Source: Clavelina lepadiformis (taxonomy: Eukaryota; Chordata; Ascidiacea; Aplousobranchia; Clavelinidae). Taken from it: a stretch of 64,000 nucleotides of DNA. Location: contig NC_135245.1 of NCBI RefSeq assembly GCF_947623445.1, positions 15,817,501-15,881,500 of the forward strand. Direction: 5' to 3'. Position 1 is the first letter of the stretch; each line of letters opens with the position of its first letter. The position numbers and the translations under genes were made by a program. Under the pieces are notes generated by a model, which was given only the letters and a program-made list of their open reading frames with translations, was not told where the DNA came from and did no database searches. Positions 1 to 20,667 of the stretch are shown here, in pieces.

Positions 1-249
1 CTTATCTACTCAGATATCGGTACGAAATGTGCTGTTATTTAAATTATTGTATAATATTATAGGCTAATTACGCTGACAATGCTCAATTTTTAGTATTGGA
101 TTTATTGGCATTTTTAAAAACACACAATTGTAGATGATAAATACCACTTGCTGCAGTATGTAGGTTATCAATGCTTTTGCTCTATATTGAAAAAGTTGAT
201 TAGGGCCGAGCTGTTTGTAGCCAAACGTAATAACATGAGTTATTCTTTT
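1..249. other. AT-rich non-coding sequence left of the nested transposon block
   Basis: I see no convincing exon here on either strand. It probably lies inside the first intron of SMC5, whose 5'-most coding exon is not visible and is likely to be to the left of the window. Confidence 0.4.
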
Positions 250-332
250 TGAGTCATTCCATGTATAAAATCAACCAGGCCTTGTAACCACTAGTCTTGA
301 CTTTTGATGATTTGGGTGTATATGTTGTAGAG

Positions 333-846
333 CAGTGGTTCCCAACCGCGGCTCTTAGAGCCGCATGCGGCTCCAAGGTAGCTTTCTTGCGGCTCTCATT
401 GACCCACAAAAAGATAAAAAATCTATTTATAATAATTAGGGCAATTATTTTTTGACATGTCAAAAAAAGTCAGAAATTGGTCAAAATTTATAGCGTTAGT
501 TCAAAATTGTTTACATATTTTTCATTTTACATCTTACAGTTACACATTGTAGCCTACTTTATACTGTTGTGAATGGCCCATTGTCTACTTATTGTGAATC
601 ATAAACCGCCTCCAGAATCCTAAACCGCAATTGCGCCTCACTTTGACAAAGTTGTTAAAGCTCAAAGCCAATGCCAAGTTGGACATTAAATTGATTTGTG
701 TTATTTTTCTTGTTAATGTTGCTATTCGTTGGTACATGATTTCATGCTTTAAAATTTTCGTTATAATTACTTGAGTGTTTTCATGCGGCTCCATATGTAC
801 TCTGAAGTAATTCGGCCCCGACACCAAAAAAGGTTGGGAACCACTG
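333..846. mobile_element. Non-autonomous hAT element with 8-bp target duplication
   Basis: The element begins CAGTGGTTCCCAACC and ends with the exact inverse GGTTGGGAACCACTG. It is flanked by a perfect 8-bp direct repeat, TTGTAGAG (325-332 and 847-854). The 8-bp duplication and the CAG-type terminal repeat are hAT hallmarks. It is 514 bp long and has no intact transposase. It sits inside the left arm of the larger foldback element, so it inserted later. Confidence 0.93.
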
Positions 847-2242
847 TTGTAGAGCCTCAAAAAATTGAAATTAAAGAAAAAATTTTGAAAACACCTTAAG
901 TCGTTTTCAAGTTATTGCAATATGAATTTTTCACCACTTGAAGGAGATTAGGTTGGTGAACACTGGTCACTCGTAGTGATTTTCTTCAATATATATGTTT
1001 ATTTATAAAAGTACAATAATAAACAAATGACATTGTTACCATTTTTGGTGTCAAGGAATTTATTTCAGCAGTTAAAAATTTCTTAAACACCTCCTTTATA
1101 TAATAACTTAGGGTTTTTGAATGTAGATCCAAGGTTAATTTTATGGCACAATTAAAAAATAGCAATGATCTCCGAAACAAAACTTTAGAATATTTGTGTG
1201 GTATGATTCAATTATTTTCCTATATCCAAAAATTATGAACTTGTTTTTTGAGCTTAAAGAGTGAAATGAGTTTGAACAAGTGCTTGACATTTTACGACAT
1301 CAAGTTTGGATCAATAGAGACTATCTTCCAACAATAATAAATAGCAGCACATGCAATTGATATATTTTTTGAAACATTTATCAAAATATCTGATTGCACG
1401 AAAGCTGCTGTTTTATCCTTGTATAAAAATGATGAATACGAATTTACCTAACTCAACTTTTCAAAAATCTGCCCAGTTTCCATTAGAAAGGTCCTGTGCT
1501 CTAGCTTGGCCTTTTTCCTAAAGAAATTTTACAAAACTTAACTTTTGAAACAGTTAAGGAATAAATTCCTATACCTTCTATCATTTTTAATCAAAATTTT
1601 TGTTTGCAGTTAAAATATTCACATTATAATTCTATTATGATTAACTTAAAGTCTGTGTATGTTCTGTCATGTGTGAGTATAACTAGCAATTAAATCACCT
1701 AATAGTAAAATACAACGATACCAGAATTTGCTTACTAAGCATTGCATGTGGCCATGTAATTGAGATTATGTTGTTTATGTCTTGAACCAATTTCTACTTT
1801 TGAATCGCTTACAAATTCAATTTTCCAGTTTTATGAAGTGCCTTTGTCTTTAGCCCCACTAGGACCAAGTATGACAGTATCACAATAACTTTTTTACTCT
1901 TTAAGCTCAAAAAACAAGTTCACAATTTTTGGATACAGGAAACTACTTGAACCACACTACAAAAAATTTCACAAATTTTGTTTTGGAGATCGTTGCTATT
2001 TTTATAATTGTATTATGAACTGGATCTTTGATCTTCATTCAAAAACTCTAACTTATTATGTGAATGAGATGTTTAAGATTTTTTATCTGCTCAAATGAAT
2101 TCCTTGACACCAAAAATGGTAACAATGACACTTGTTTCATTATTCTATACAGTACTTCCTCGATTATCCGGTCAAGTTGGGTCAATATTTTCAAAAATCT
2201 GACCGGATAAGCAAAAAAAACGGATAATTGAATTTGTATTTT

Positions 2243-2429
2243 TACCGAGCACGCACGCAAATCGCCGCCATGGGCCTGACACCCGCTATGGGACGAAGCC
2301 TCGATCAGAAGGACGCGGGCGATGCGCGCAAGACGAATTCTATACGCCACAATTCCGGAGCGCTCCAAAAGCGACCGGATTCGGCGATGGGCTCATCCCG
2401 CTTCACTCGCCGTTACTGAGGGAATCCTC

Positions 2430-2476
<47 letters not shown>

Positions 2477-2500
2477 AGTCTCGTCCGACCTCAGGCCGAA
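2243..2500 (-). rRNA. 28S (LSU) rRNA 5'-end fragment inside the transposon
   Basis: Read on the minus strand, the region near 2410-2490 has the universally conserved LSU start, including CGCTGAATTTAAGCATAT and the AGCGGAGGAAAAGAAACTAA block, followed by the start of the D1 region. It stops near 2243 where transposon-specific sequence begins. Only about 250 bases of the roughly 3-4 kb LSU gene are present, so it cannot produce a functional 28S rRNA. Confidence 0.93.
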
Positions 2501-2727
2501 ATGTAAGAGACGTCACACGTGCCGAGGATCGACGACGTTCGCGATCGATCGCGGCGACTTGGCGAAACGAGGACACCTCTTCGAGGTCGATCCGCCGCCG
2601 CCGCGCTCTCCGATCGCGTGCCGGACCCTTGCTGACTTCGACGGGACGGCGGAGACACAGGTCTCCGTCCGACTCCGCATTCGCCCGGGCGACGGGCTCG
2701 CCGGGATTGCTTTTCAGACGACCCTGA
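2501..2727 (-). other. Internal transcribed spacer 2 (ITS2)
   Basis: This GC-rich spacer lies between the 5.8S and 28S segments in normal rDNA order on the minus strand. Its boundaries are inferred from the conserved genes on either side. It is short, roughly 230 bases. Confidence 0.8.
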
Positions 2728-2889
2728 GGCGGGCGTGGTCCCGGGATTAACCCGAGGCCGCAATTCGCGTTCAGAACGTCGATGCTCAATGTGTCCTTCA
2801 ATTCACACTAATTCACGCAGCTAGCTGCGTCCTTCATCGACTCGCGAGCCGAGTGATCCACCGCCAAGAGCCATCATCGTTTATCGTTT
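2728..2889 (-). rRNA. 5.8S rRNA, apparently full length, inside the transposon
   Basis: On the minus strand the segment contains the conserved 5.8S blocks GGCGGTGGATCACTCGGCTC, GTCGATGAAGGACGCAGC, GCGTGAATTAGTGTGAATTG and the terminal GAACGCGAATTGCGGCC. The length, about 160 bases, is normal. Ends are approximate. Small differences from the usual metazoan 5.8S (GAAGGACGC where GAAGAACGC is common; AATTAGTGTG where AATTAATGTG is common) could be species-specific or decay in this copy. Confidence 0.92.
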
Positions 2890-3103
2890 CAGCTTCTACG
2901 AAGCAGTCACAGGTTTGAATGTGAGCGCCGAGCGGACGATCTGACGACCGTCACTTGAAACCGCGGGGGTACTCGACGCCCGTGAAAGACTTGTGCCTTG
3001 TCGAGCGCCTCAACGGGCGCGTCTTGACCTCGACAAGCGCGAGAGGCGGCCGGTTTCCCGGCGACGCCGCCGCAGCTCGAGCGGGAGCCTCCGTTCGTTT
3101 CGA
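2890..3103 (-). other. Internal transcribed spacer 1 (ITS1)
   Basis: The spacer lies between the 18S 3' end and the 5.8S start on the minus strand. It is GC-rich and about 210 bases long. Boundaries come only from the flanking conserved rRNA ends. Confidence 0.8.
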
Positions 3104-3161
<58 letters not shown>

Positions 3162-3272
3162 AATGATCAAGTTAGATCGTCTTTTCGGACACCGGTTCGG
3201 CCGTTGCCAGCCGCTCCGGGTCCAATCGGAGGACCTCACTAAACCATTCAATCGGTAGGAGCTACGGCGGCG
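3104..3272 (-). rRNA. 18S (SSU) rRNA 3'-end fragment inside the transposon
   Basis: On the minus strand the sequence runs through ACCGATTGAATGGTTTAGTG, then GTAACAAGGTTTCCGTAGG and ends GAACCTGCGGAAGGATCATTA, the conserved 3' terminus of eukaryotic SSU rRNA. Only about 170 of roughly 1800 bases are present. Upstream of about 3272 the similarity ends and unrelated AT-rich transposon sequence begins. Confidence 0.93.
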
Positions 3273-3826
3273 GTTCAACGTCAATTGAAAAATAAAAACC
3301 AGAGTAATCTCACGCATATGATAGTTGCAAGTGCAATCATGCGAAGTAAAACGACCTCCCAAAGTCATTGATCACTCGGCCGGATAATCGAATGCCGGTT
3401 AAACGAGGGACGGATAATCGAGGAAGTACTGTATTCAGAATTGGAGATATTAAAGAAAATCACTATGTGTGACCAGTGTTCACCAACCTAATCTCCCTCA
3501 AGTGGTAAAAAATTCAAATCGCAACTACTCGAAAATGACATGAGACGTTTTCACAATTTTTCTTTAATTTTAAATTTTTGGAGCTCTGCCACATATATCC
3601 AAACCATCAAAATTTATGTCTAGTGGTTACAATATTTAAAAAAAAGCTGGTTGATTGCTAAACATGGAATTGCTCTTTTATGATTTTTAAAGACTAAATT
3701 TTTGCTATGTTTTTACTTTTGGAATGGAAAGGAATAGTTTGCAATCATCAAAGCATTCTGAATAGCTTGTATATATATATATTCTATAAATAGTAACTGC
3801 CAACAACGGAAGCATCAGAAAAGTAA

Positions 3827-15163
<11,337 letters not shown>

Positions 15164-16875
15164 GTATCCAGCGATCTGCTGCAAGTTGTGTTTTTACTGT
15201 TCACATATCTCTGTAGAATGTTCTCGCAAAATTCCATTTCACCCTACTTTTTTTTCACTGCCGCTCTTATTTATGCTTTTTCTATTCGATTTTATTTCGT
15301 TTCTTGTCGATTTTAACTGAAATACACTTCATCTATCGTCTTGCCTTTTCACTTTCTTTGTACTCGAAGGCGAGGAAGTTCAAAATTTAATGCAACCAAT
15401 AAATAAGGTAACATTATCAATTAGTACACAGTTATGGATTTAGGTAATCTATAAATTACAGCATGGAAATGCTATTTTATAGTTAATATTGTTCGAAAGG
15501 ATTCCAGGAAAATGATGCCATTAAAAAATTGTCAATGCAAAAGCGTGTTTCTTAATATTATATAATATAACATGAAATAGTAGCGTAGTAAGATAAACCA
15601 TTAGCCATTATGAATATTGAAGCTTGGCTCTATTTGATTGACGCTGCAACTACGTCACAGTAATAGGCTATACTCAGGGTTGCCATACCGTCCTTATTTC
15701 TAAGATTTGTCCTTATTTTAAAGGTCCTTGTCTTAGAAAATATGTTTGTCCTTTTTTTTAAGAAATGTACTTATTTTCACTTGCGTCCTTAATTTCCGTC
15801 TTATTTTTAGGGCAGAGGTTCGTATTTTGGGCATTTTGACACCTTTAGTACACCATTTTGTACCAAAGAGTTACCAAAATTAAGAACATGCAGATTGTGT
15901 CTTGTTTTTTAGGAACATTGGTTGCTTTCTCCTATTGTGCTCTGTTTAAGGTGGTATTCATCTTTCATTTCCTAGTCGTCCTTATTTTTGAGTTGAGACC
16001 AATGGCAACCCTGATGGTAGATCTATCGAAACACGTGCGTTTTGTGCAGGGATTCATCAGTTTATTGGTTTCAGTTCGCTTCAATACAAGTTTTATCAAC
16101 GTTTCTCATTTTTGTTGGCAATGTCGTCTACATGCATTGCTATCCGAGAAGAACACGGAACTTTGGGGAGTTCAGATTATCGCGGAGTCATAACGGGGCT
16201 ATCTCGTTCTTTTTCAACCATTGGCGATGTCCGTTAACCGTCTTCCAAGTGGCTTTTCAGTAATCACCCTATGCTTTCAGGAGTGTATCCAGAGGATGCC
16301 TCGCAAAGTTGATATCCATCTTTTGCTACACAACCATAAAATTATTTTACGATAGTATTATCTCTTTCCCTGCTTCGCAATTCAACAAGATATCCTGTTT
16401 AGTAACTTTGCGATTGATTGAGGCGATTATTGACAAAAATTGGTAGAAGCGTAAACGAAGACAAACTAATGTTTTTCAAATTCAATAATTCTCATACGCT
16501 GGCCAAACTTTGTTGCAGCTTATTAGTTTAATTTGCAAATTTAAAGCGTTCTTAATTTTTTTAGGCTCTTGTAAGATCCAAAATATGAATCGACGATAAA
16601 CTTAGCTAGTTATACGCGTTACTGTCGATAGCGAAACGATTTGAGCGACAGGCTCACACTCTCGCAATAGTCCGCCCTAATGCAATCCAGGCACGATACC
16701 CAAATGGCAAACACCCTGCCTTTGTATTGTTCTTGACCAAGGCAATAGGTTTGCTTTCATGTGTTCAGTGGTCCCTGTCAACAGTTCCAATACGAGATAA
16801 AAATTTAAAATCAATTAAAAATGTGTTTATTCATCTAATCTGAGTAACCGAGGCTGGAGCGATAACGAACCATCG
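15164..16875. other. Intergenic stretch downstream of SMC5
   Basis: Apart from the SMC5 3' untranslated region (poly(A)-type AATAAA near 15400) and the TIR element at 15675-16013, I see no supported gene. The open frames around 15858-16263 overlap the transposon and have no recognisable homology. Confidence 0.5.
15675..16013. mobile_element. TIR element with CAGGGTTGCCAT ends
   Basis: The left end CAGGGTTGCCAT is matched by ATGGCAACCCTG at the right end, 339 bp apart. Both subterminal regions are rich in GTCCTTATTTTT on the same strand. No clear 8-bp flanking duplication was found, so the superfamily is uncertain. A 40-base fragment of the right end recurs at 31160-31199. Confidence 0.75.
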
Positions 16876-16934
16876 ATGAGTAAACAGTCTGAAGAGTTTC
16901 CTCAATCGGAGGATAAAAATTTTGTTATCATACC
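16876..16934 (+). CDS. Possible first coding exon of an unknown gene
   Basis: An ATG opens a 19-codon acidic frame (MSKQSEEFPQ...NFVIIP) that ends exactly at a good donor, CC|GTAAAT. No downstream exon in matching phase was found. The frame at 18343-18558 needs phase 0 whereas this exon ends in phase 2. It may belong to a gene with a further small exon that I missed, or be chance. Confidence 0.25.
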
Positions 16935-17981
16935 GTAAATAACAAACGTTTCTTCATATTAGCATTTCACACAAAAATTGGTATTTGCAAAAAGTTACTT
17001 TGATTTTGGCATGAAAATCCATCAGTTAAAAAATCTCCACCAAAGCTCTAATGCATTAACGAAAAACGCAATTTCAGAACATACCATACCATTATCAATA
17101 AACAATATAAACGTTAAACTAACACAATCCGTAACGCTTTACTTTCCGACATTCCGTAAATTAGTGTTGCCCGTGTTGGGATTCTGAAATAAGATTTGGT
17201 GGCATTTTTAATCAAATAGCAGGTAACCAAAGATTGTAGACTCGCAGAGTTAGATAGGCTATAGGCTATAGGCTAGAGAGACTTCCTTGGGGCCGATGAT
17301 GGCAAACAAGCAGAGCAGGGTTTTCAGAAAGTTCTTCTAAGGATGATAATCTAGGTTCACTGAATTACCATCTCGGCCAGCCTACTAGCCTATGCAGCAG
17401 AGTTTCTGACATGCGAAATTGGTGCAGAAATTTTTTTTTATTTATAGTAGTATTTTATAGGTTTGGTAGCCATACAGGTCATTACACATTACTAACCAGA
17501 ATGCAAAGTGCCAGAATATGGCAAGAGCACATTTGTGATTTTTTTCCAAAACAATATTGCACACCAGGGCAAACCGGTGTTTCCAAAAATAAGAAGAAAC
17601 AACTTTTTTCCGATTCGCACTGCAAAATTAGCGTTTAAAACGAATGTCTATGAAAAAAAAATGCTGAGTTTTTTCTTGACTTCTATCGTACAGGCTTACC
17701 TACACAAACGCCTGGCATCCTTGGGCCACGGGTCGCAGTGCACACCAGCTGCTTTCTTGCACACCGGAATTTTGCATCTGCCCACCTAAGATCATTGTTA
17801 AAAACTCTCATACTCTGCAGTCCGCATTATTAACCTTCTATCGGGGTTGTAGCCAAATCATTCTTTTCTGAATTGAGTAAGTTTGAATTGAAATGTCAGC
17901 AAAAATTTCTACATCATTAGAAGTATAATATTATTCTCTATAACATACTTCAAAATGACAACATTTCAATCAGTGTCATAG

Positions 17982-18155
17982 GTTGCAGGTGATGCCGAAT
18001 GTTTTACTGGCACTTCTTGCGCCAGCGTGTGACAATTGTTCGAACTTCAAATGCAAAAAAATAATTTTATTTTACACTTATTTGAGCTGGTTTTTCTGTT
18101 TTCTGATAGGTTTATTTTTGTTATGTAGACATCATTCATATATCTATTATATTTA
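17982..18155. repeat. First copy of a ~170-bp direct duplication upstream of CPLANE2
   Basis: This block (GGTGATGCCGAATG ... ATAGGTTTATTTTTGTTA ... GACATCATTCATAT) is repeated in the same orientation at about 18604-18770, about 90% alike by eye. The second copy ends about 20 bases before the CPLANE2 start codon. Confidence 0.85.
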
Positions 18156-18342
18156 AGGCTTTGTCCAACTTTTACAATAAAACGAAAACATCAGACAGCG
18201 TTTTCTTTGTTCTTTAGTGTGCTATAAGGTTTGGTATTGCAATTCTCCCCCTCCATTGAAGTCAATGACGAAAAATAAATCATATTACAGGATAAACTCA
18301 TTCGAGCTAGCTTAATACCTAGTTTGGAGAAATAATAAACAG

Positions 18343-18558
18343 GAAAACAAGCAGCATAACACAGATGTTGCCAGGCGTTTGGAAAGAGTTTGTCAGGAAT
18401 CTGTTTCGACAGAGTATCTGAAAAGATTGAAATTGGAACAGATTGAGTTGGCCTTGAACGTTAGACTTGCATGGCACCAGCTAACTATGCCGAGAAAATA
18501 TGTAATAAATTCAAACTCACTCCTCAGAAGACTAAGGGAGCTTTGCATTTATATATGA
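18343..18558 (+). CDS. Possible terminal exon, 71 codons, unknown protein
   Basis: After an AAACAG acceptor, a 71-codon frame runs to TGA at 18556. Its composition is coding-like and helical, including VARRLERVCQESVSTEYLKR and LLRRLRELC. I do not recognise the protein. It lies between the two copies of the duplicated block. No start or partner exon in phase is established, so it could be chance or a decayed exon. Confidence 0.3.
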   Translation, partial: ENKQHNTDVARRLERVCQESVSTEYLKRLKLEQIELALNVRLAWHQLTMPRKYVINSNSLLRRLRELCIYI

Positions 18559-18603
18559 ATTTGTTGCATATACTTTTCATTTTTGGTACCTTTTAGAGTA
18601 GTA

Positions 18604-18770
18604 GCGATAGGTGATACCGAATATTTTATTGGCACTTCTTGCACCAGAGTGTGACAATTGTTTGAACTTGGAATGCAAAAAAAGAATATGATTCAATACT
18701 TATTCGAGCTGGTTTATCTGTTTTCTGATAGGTTTATTTTTGTTATATAGACATCATTCATATACTTATT
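18604..18770. repeat. Second copy of the direct duplication, abutting CPLANE2
   Basis: Same block as 17982-18155. It ends just before the CPLANE2 start codon and therefore probably covers the 5' untranslated region or core promoter of that gene. Confidence 0.85.
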
Positions 18771-18787
18771 ATTTTTGGTGGCCTGGC

Positions 18788-19522
18788 ATGATGGATTCTT
18801 TGCATCACAACGTCATAGATTTTGAATGGATCAAAACTCCATCAGGGCATGAATACCTTGACTCACTGATACAAAACGGAAAAAGAAGACATTTTGGATT
18901 ACTGGAGCGTCCGTCCTTACCACCACACAAGGATGTTGATTGTTTGAATTTTAAAATTGTCTTAACTGGCAAATCTGGAGTTGGAAAAAGTGCTGCGATA
19001 GCGAAATTAGCAGGTTTTAAAATATTGAAACAAAGCTATGAAAATGTAGGAATTGAAACAACGATGGTGTACTGGCCGGTTAGATTGACGGCATCTGGAC
19101 AAATTTTATTTCTCCGACTTCATTTTTGGGATGTTGGTGAAGGAGCCATCAAGAAATTTGATAATATTTTGCCGGCTTTCAAGTCTGAAGTTGATTGTGT
19201 TCTCTTCACATTTTCTTTTACTGACCAACAAAGTTTTAGAGAACTGAATCAGCGACTCAACTCATTTCTTGATGAAGGTGACAAAGACCCAGTTCGTATT
19301 CTTCTGGGAACAAAAGCGGACCAGTACATAAACAGTGACATTTCTGAACCTGAAATCACCAATTTTAGCCAAGCAAGAAATGTCCCAGTTTTAAGGATCA
19401 AATCTGTTCCATCTTCAAGAAATTACAGCAATGGAAGAGAGAGCATGTACGAAGTTGCTCCTTTGCTGAATAGACTTTGTGATTTACTTTTGCAAAGAGA
19501 CAAAATTTTGTCAAATTCCTAA
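18788..19522 (+). CDS. CPLANE2: CPLANE2 (RSG1), ciliogenesis and planar polarity small GTPase
   Basis: This is a Rab-like small GTPase of the CPLANE complex, which works with Fuzzy and Inturned in ciliogenesis and recruitment of IFT-A to basal bodies (family knowledge). The 244-residue frame has no intron. It shows the family N-terminus (GHEYLDSLIQNG, then FGLLERP), a P-loop GKSGVGKSA, the RSG1-type ETTMVYWPV segment, the DxxG motif in FWDVGEGA, SFTDQQSF, a variant G4 GTKADQY in place of NKxD, and RIKSVPSSR near G5. The start is set at the first of two adjacent ATGs (18788 or 18791); the frame stays open upstream but has no earlier ATG. Two overlapping AATAAA signals lie near 19830. Confidence 0.93.
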   Translation: MMDSLHHNVIDFEWIKTPSGHEYLDSLIQNGKRRHFGLLERPSLPPHKDVDCLNFKIVLTGKSGVGKSAAIAKLAGFKILKQSYENVGIETTMVYWPVRLTASGQILFLRLHFWDVGEGAIKKFDNILPAFKSEVDCVLFTFSFTDQQSFRELNQRLNSFLDEGDKDPVRILLGTKADQYINSDISEPEITNFSQARNVPVLRIKSVPSSRNYSNGRESMYEVAPLLNRLCDLLLQRDKILSNS

Positions 19523-20667
19523 TGCAACAACAGTAATTGTAACCATATGTTTTGGAGTTGCTTGTGCACATATTTTGAATATTTGCAGCAAATTACTGTA
19601 GCAATAGTTTGGATTTGCTACTTTTTTATACTTGTCACACTTATCTGATGTTTTTCTTTTTACATGTTCAACTTATCAGATGTTCTAGGCACTATTACGA
19701 AACTTACGTCTTTTTCTACAGTGGTCACTAGAATTTCATCAGAAAATAATTGTCTGTTTCAAATGAAACAGTTTTTCTTTTAAACTGTCCTTCTTGTTTT
19801 ATGTTGTAAAGGCAAAGTAAAAAGTAAATAAATAAATTCTATTTTTTGTAATCTATATTGATCAGACTTATTTTCCGTCAAACATTTTGCCAATGTTAAT
19901 TGCATATTTTTTAACAATTTAATATGTGACCAACTCCTTGGATGAAGCAAACAATGATCTTCATGGGCTTCATGCAGTATAAAATCACTTTAACGTTGTC
20001 ATCACATACTGTTCATACTCAATTTAAGGTGGGAAAAGATCACTCTGACAACAAAGATGGAACTGGTTGTGTGTTTGACGGCAACTGTGCCATAAAATTT
20101 CACTTGATGAAGTGAGCAAATGCAGCCACCATAGTTGATAACCCTTGTTTATTCGATTGAGCAGTAGTTTTTATCTGAGGACAATTAATACGACACATTG
20201 CATCACATAATGTTTTCTGCTACGGTCCAGTTTTGCAAAATGGCAATATGAACTATAAATAATGCCCAAAAAGTATGTTCGCTATCAACATAATTTGCCA
20301 ACGTTTGGAACAGTAACTGTTTTATACAACCACTTCGTTATTATTGTCAGTTACTTGCAACACTAAGTACATTGTAATCACGTTTTCACTGTTTCATTTT
20401 ATATCTGCGAAAAATTGGTTTTGATAATTCCTTCAAGATTTCTGTGTATACTTTCATGTATTGTGATGAATCAGTTAGTGTTACCAGTACAATGGTACTT
20501 TGTTCTTAGTACATAAATGTATTATATATGAATAGATAAATATATTTTTTATTTCATAGGCTCTTACCAAGACCACAAAAAAGGTTGGTAGTTCTTAACT
20601 TTGCAAAGAAAATCATTTTTGCTGCATTAAAAAGATTATCTAAAACTTTGGTCAATTAAGAATTTTA
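19523..20667. other. Intergenic region between CPLANE2 and PMF1
   Basis: It contains the CPLANE2 3' end with poly(A) signals near 19830 and the presumed PMF1 promoter. No exon, RNA gene or terminal-repeat element was recognised. Confidence 0.5.

Larger units (their letters stand above)
2150..3431. mobile_element. Pogo/Tigger-like TIR element (1282 bp) carrying an rDNA segment
   Basis: Both ends read inward as CAGTACTTCCTCGATTATCC, a 20-base match, and each is flanked by a TA dinucleotide (2148-2149 and 3432-3433). CAGT ends with CTCGATTATCCG-type termini and a TA target are typical of pogo/Tigger members of the Tc1/mariner superfamily. Further copies of the CGGATAA motif lie just inside each end. 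There is no transposase; most of the interior (about 2243-3272) is a contiguous piece of ribosomal DNA. The element interrupts the right arm of the surrounding foldback repeat; removing it restores the alignment of the two arms. Confidence 0.9.
250..3678. mobile_element. Long inverted-repeat (foldback) element in SMC5 intron 1, with two later insertions
   Basis: The left arm (about 250-1262, minus the insertion at 333-846) is repeated in inverted orientation in the right arm (about 1894-3678, minus the insertion at 2150-3431). Clear paired landmarks are GTAACCACTAG at about 277 with its inverse at about 3622, TTGGTGAACACTGGTCAC at about 954 with its inverse at about 3470, and TTGACACCAAAAATGGTAAC at 2104 with its inverse near 1036. 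The loop, about 1263-1893, shows no intact transposase. The arms are diverged, so the element is not recent. The superfamily is not identified; the outer ends contain GTCATTCCATG, which resembles the end of the inverted-repeat element in SMC5 intron 7. Exact ends and target-site duplication are uncertain. Confidence 0.75.

Noticed and set aside
2403-2801. Minus-strand open frames of 90-132 codons and plus frames of 63-95 codons at 2228-3242
   Set aside because: They lie over conserved rRNA and ITS sequence in the captured rDNA; high GC content makes long chance frames. They are not genes.
15858-16263. Plus-strand frames of 73 and 111 codons, hydrophobic
   Set aside because: They overlap the CAGGGTTGCCAT transposon end, have no splice context and show no recognisable domain.
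17255-17275. Tandem ATAGGCT repeats
   Set aside because: Only about three copies; simple-sequence noise, not a CRISPR array or satellite.
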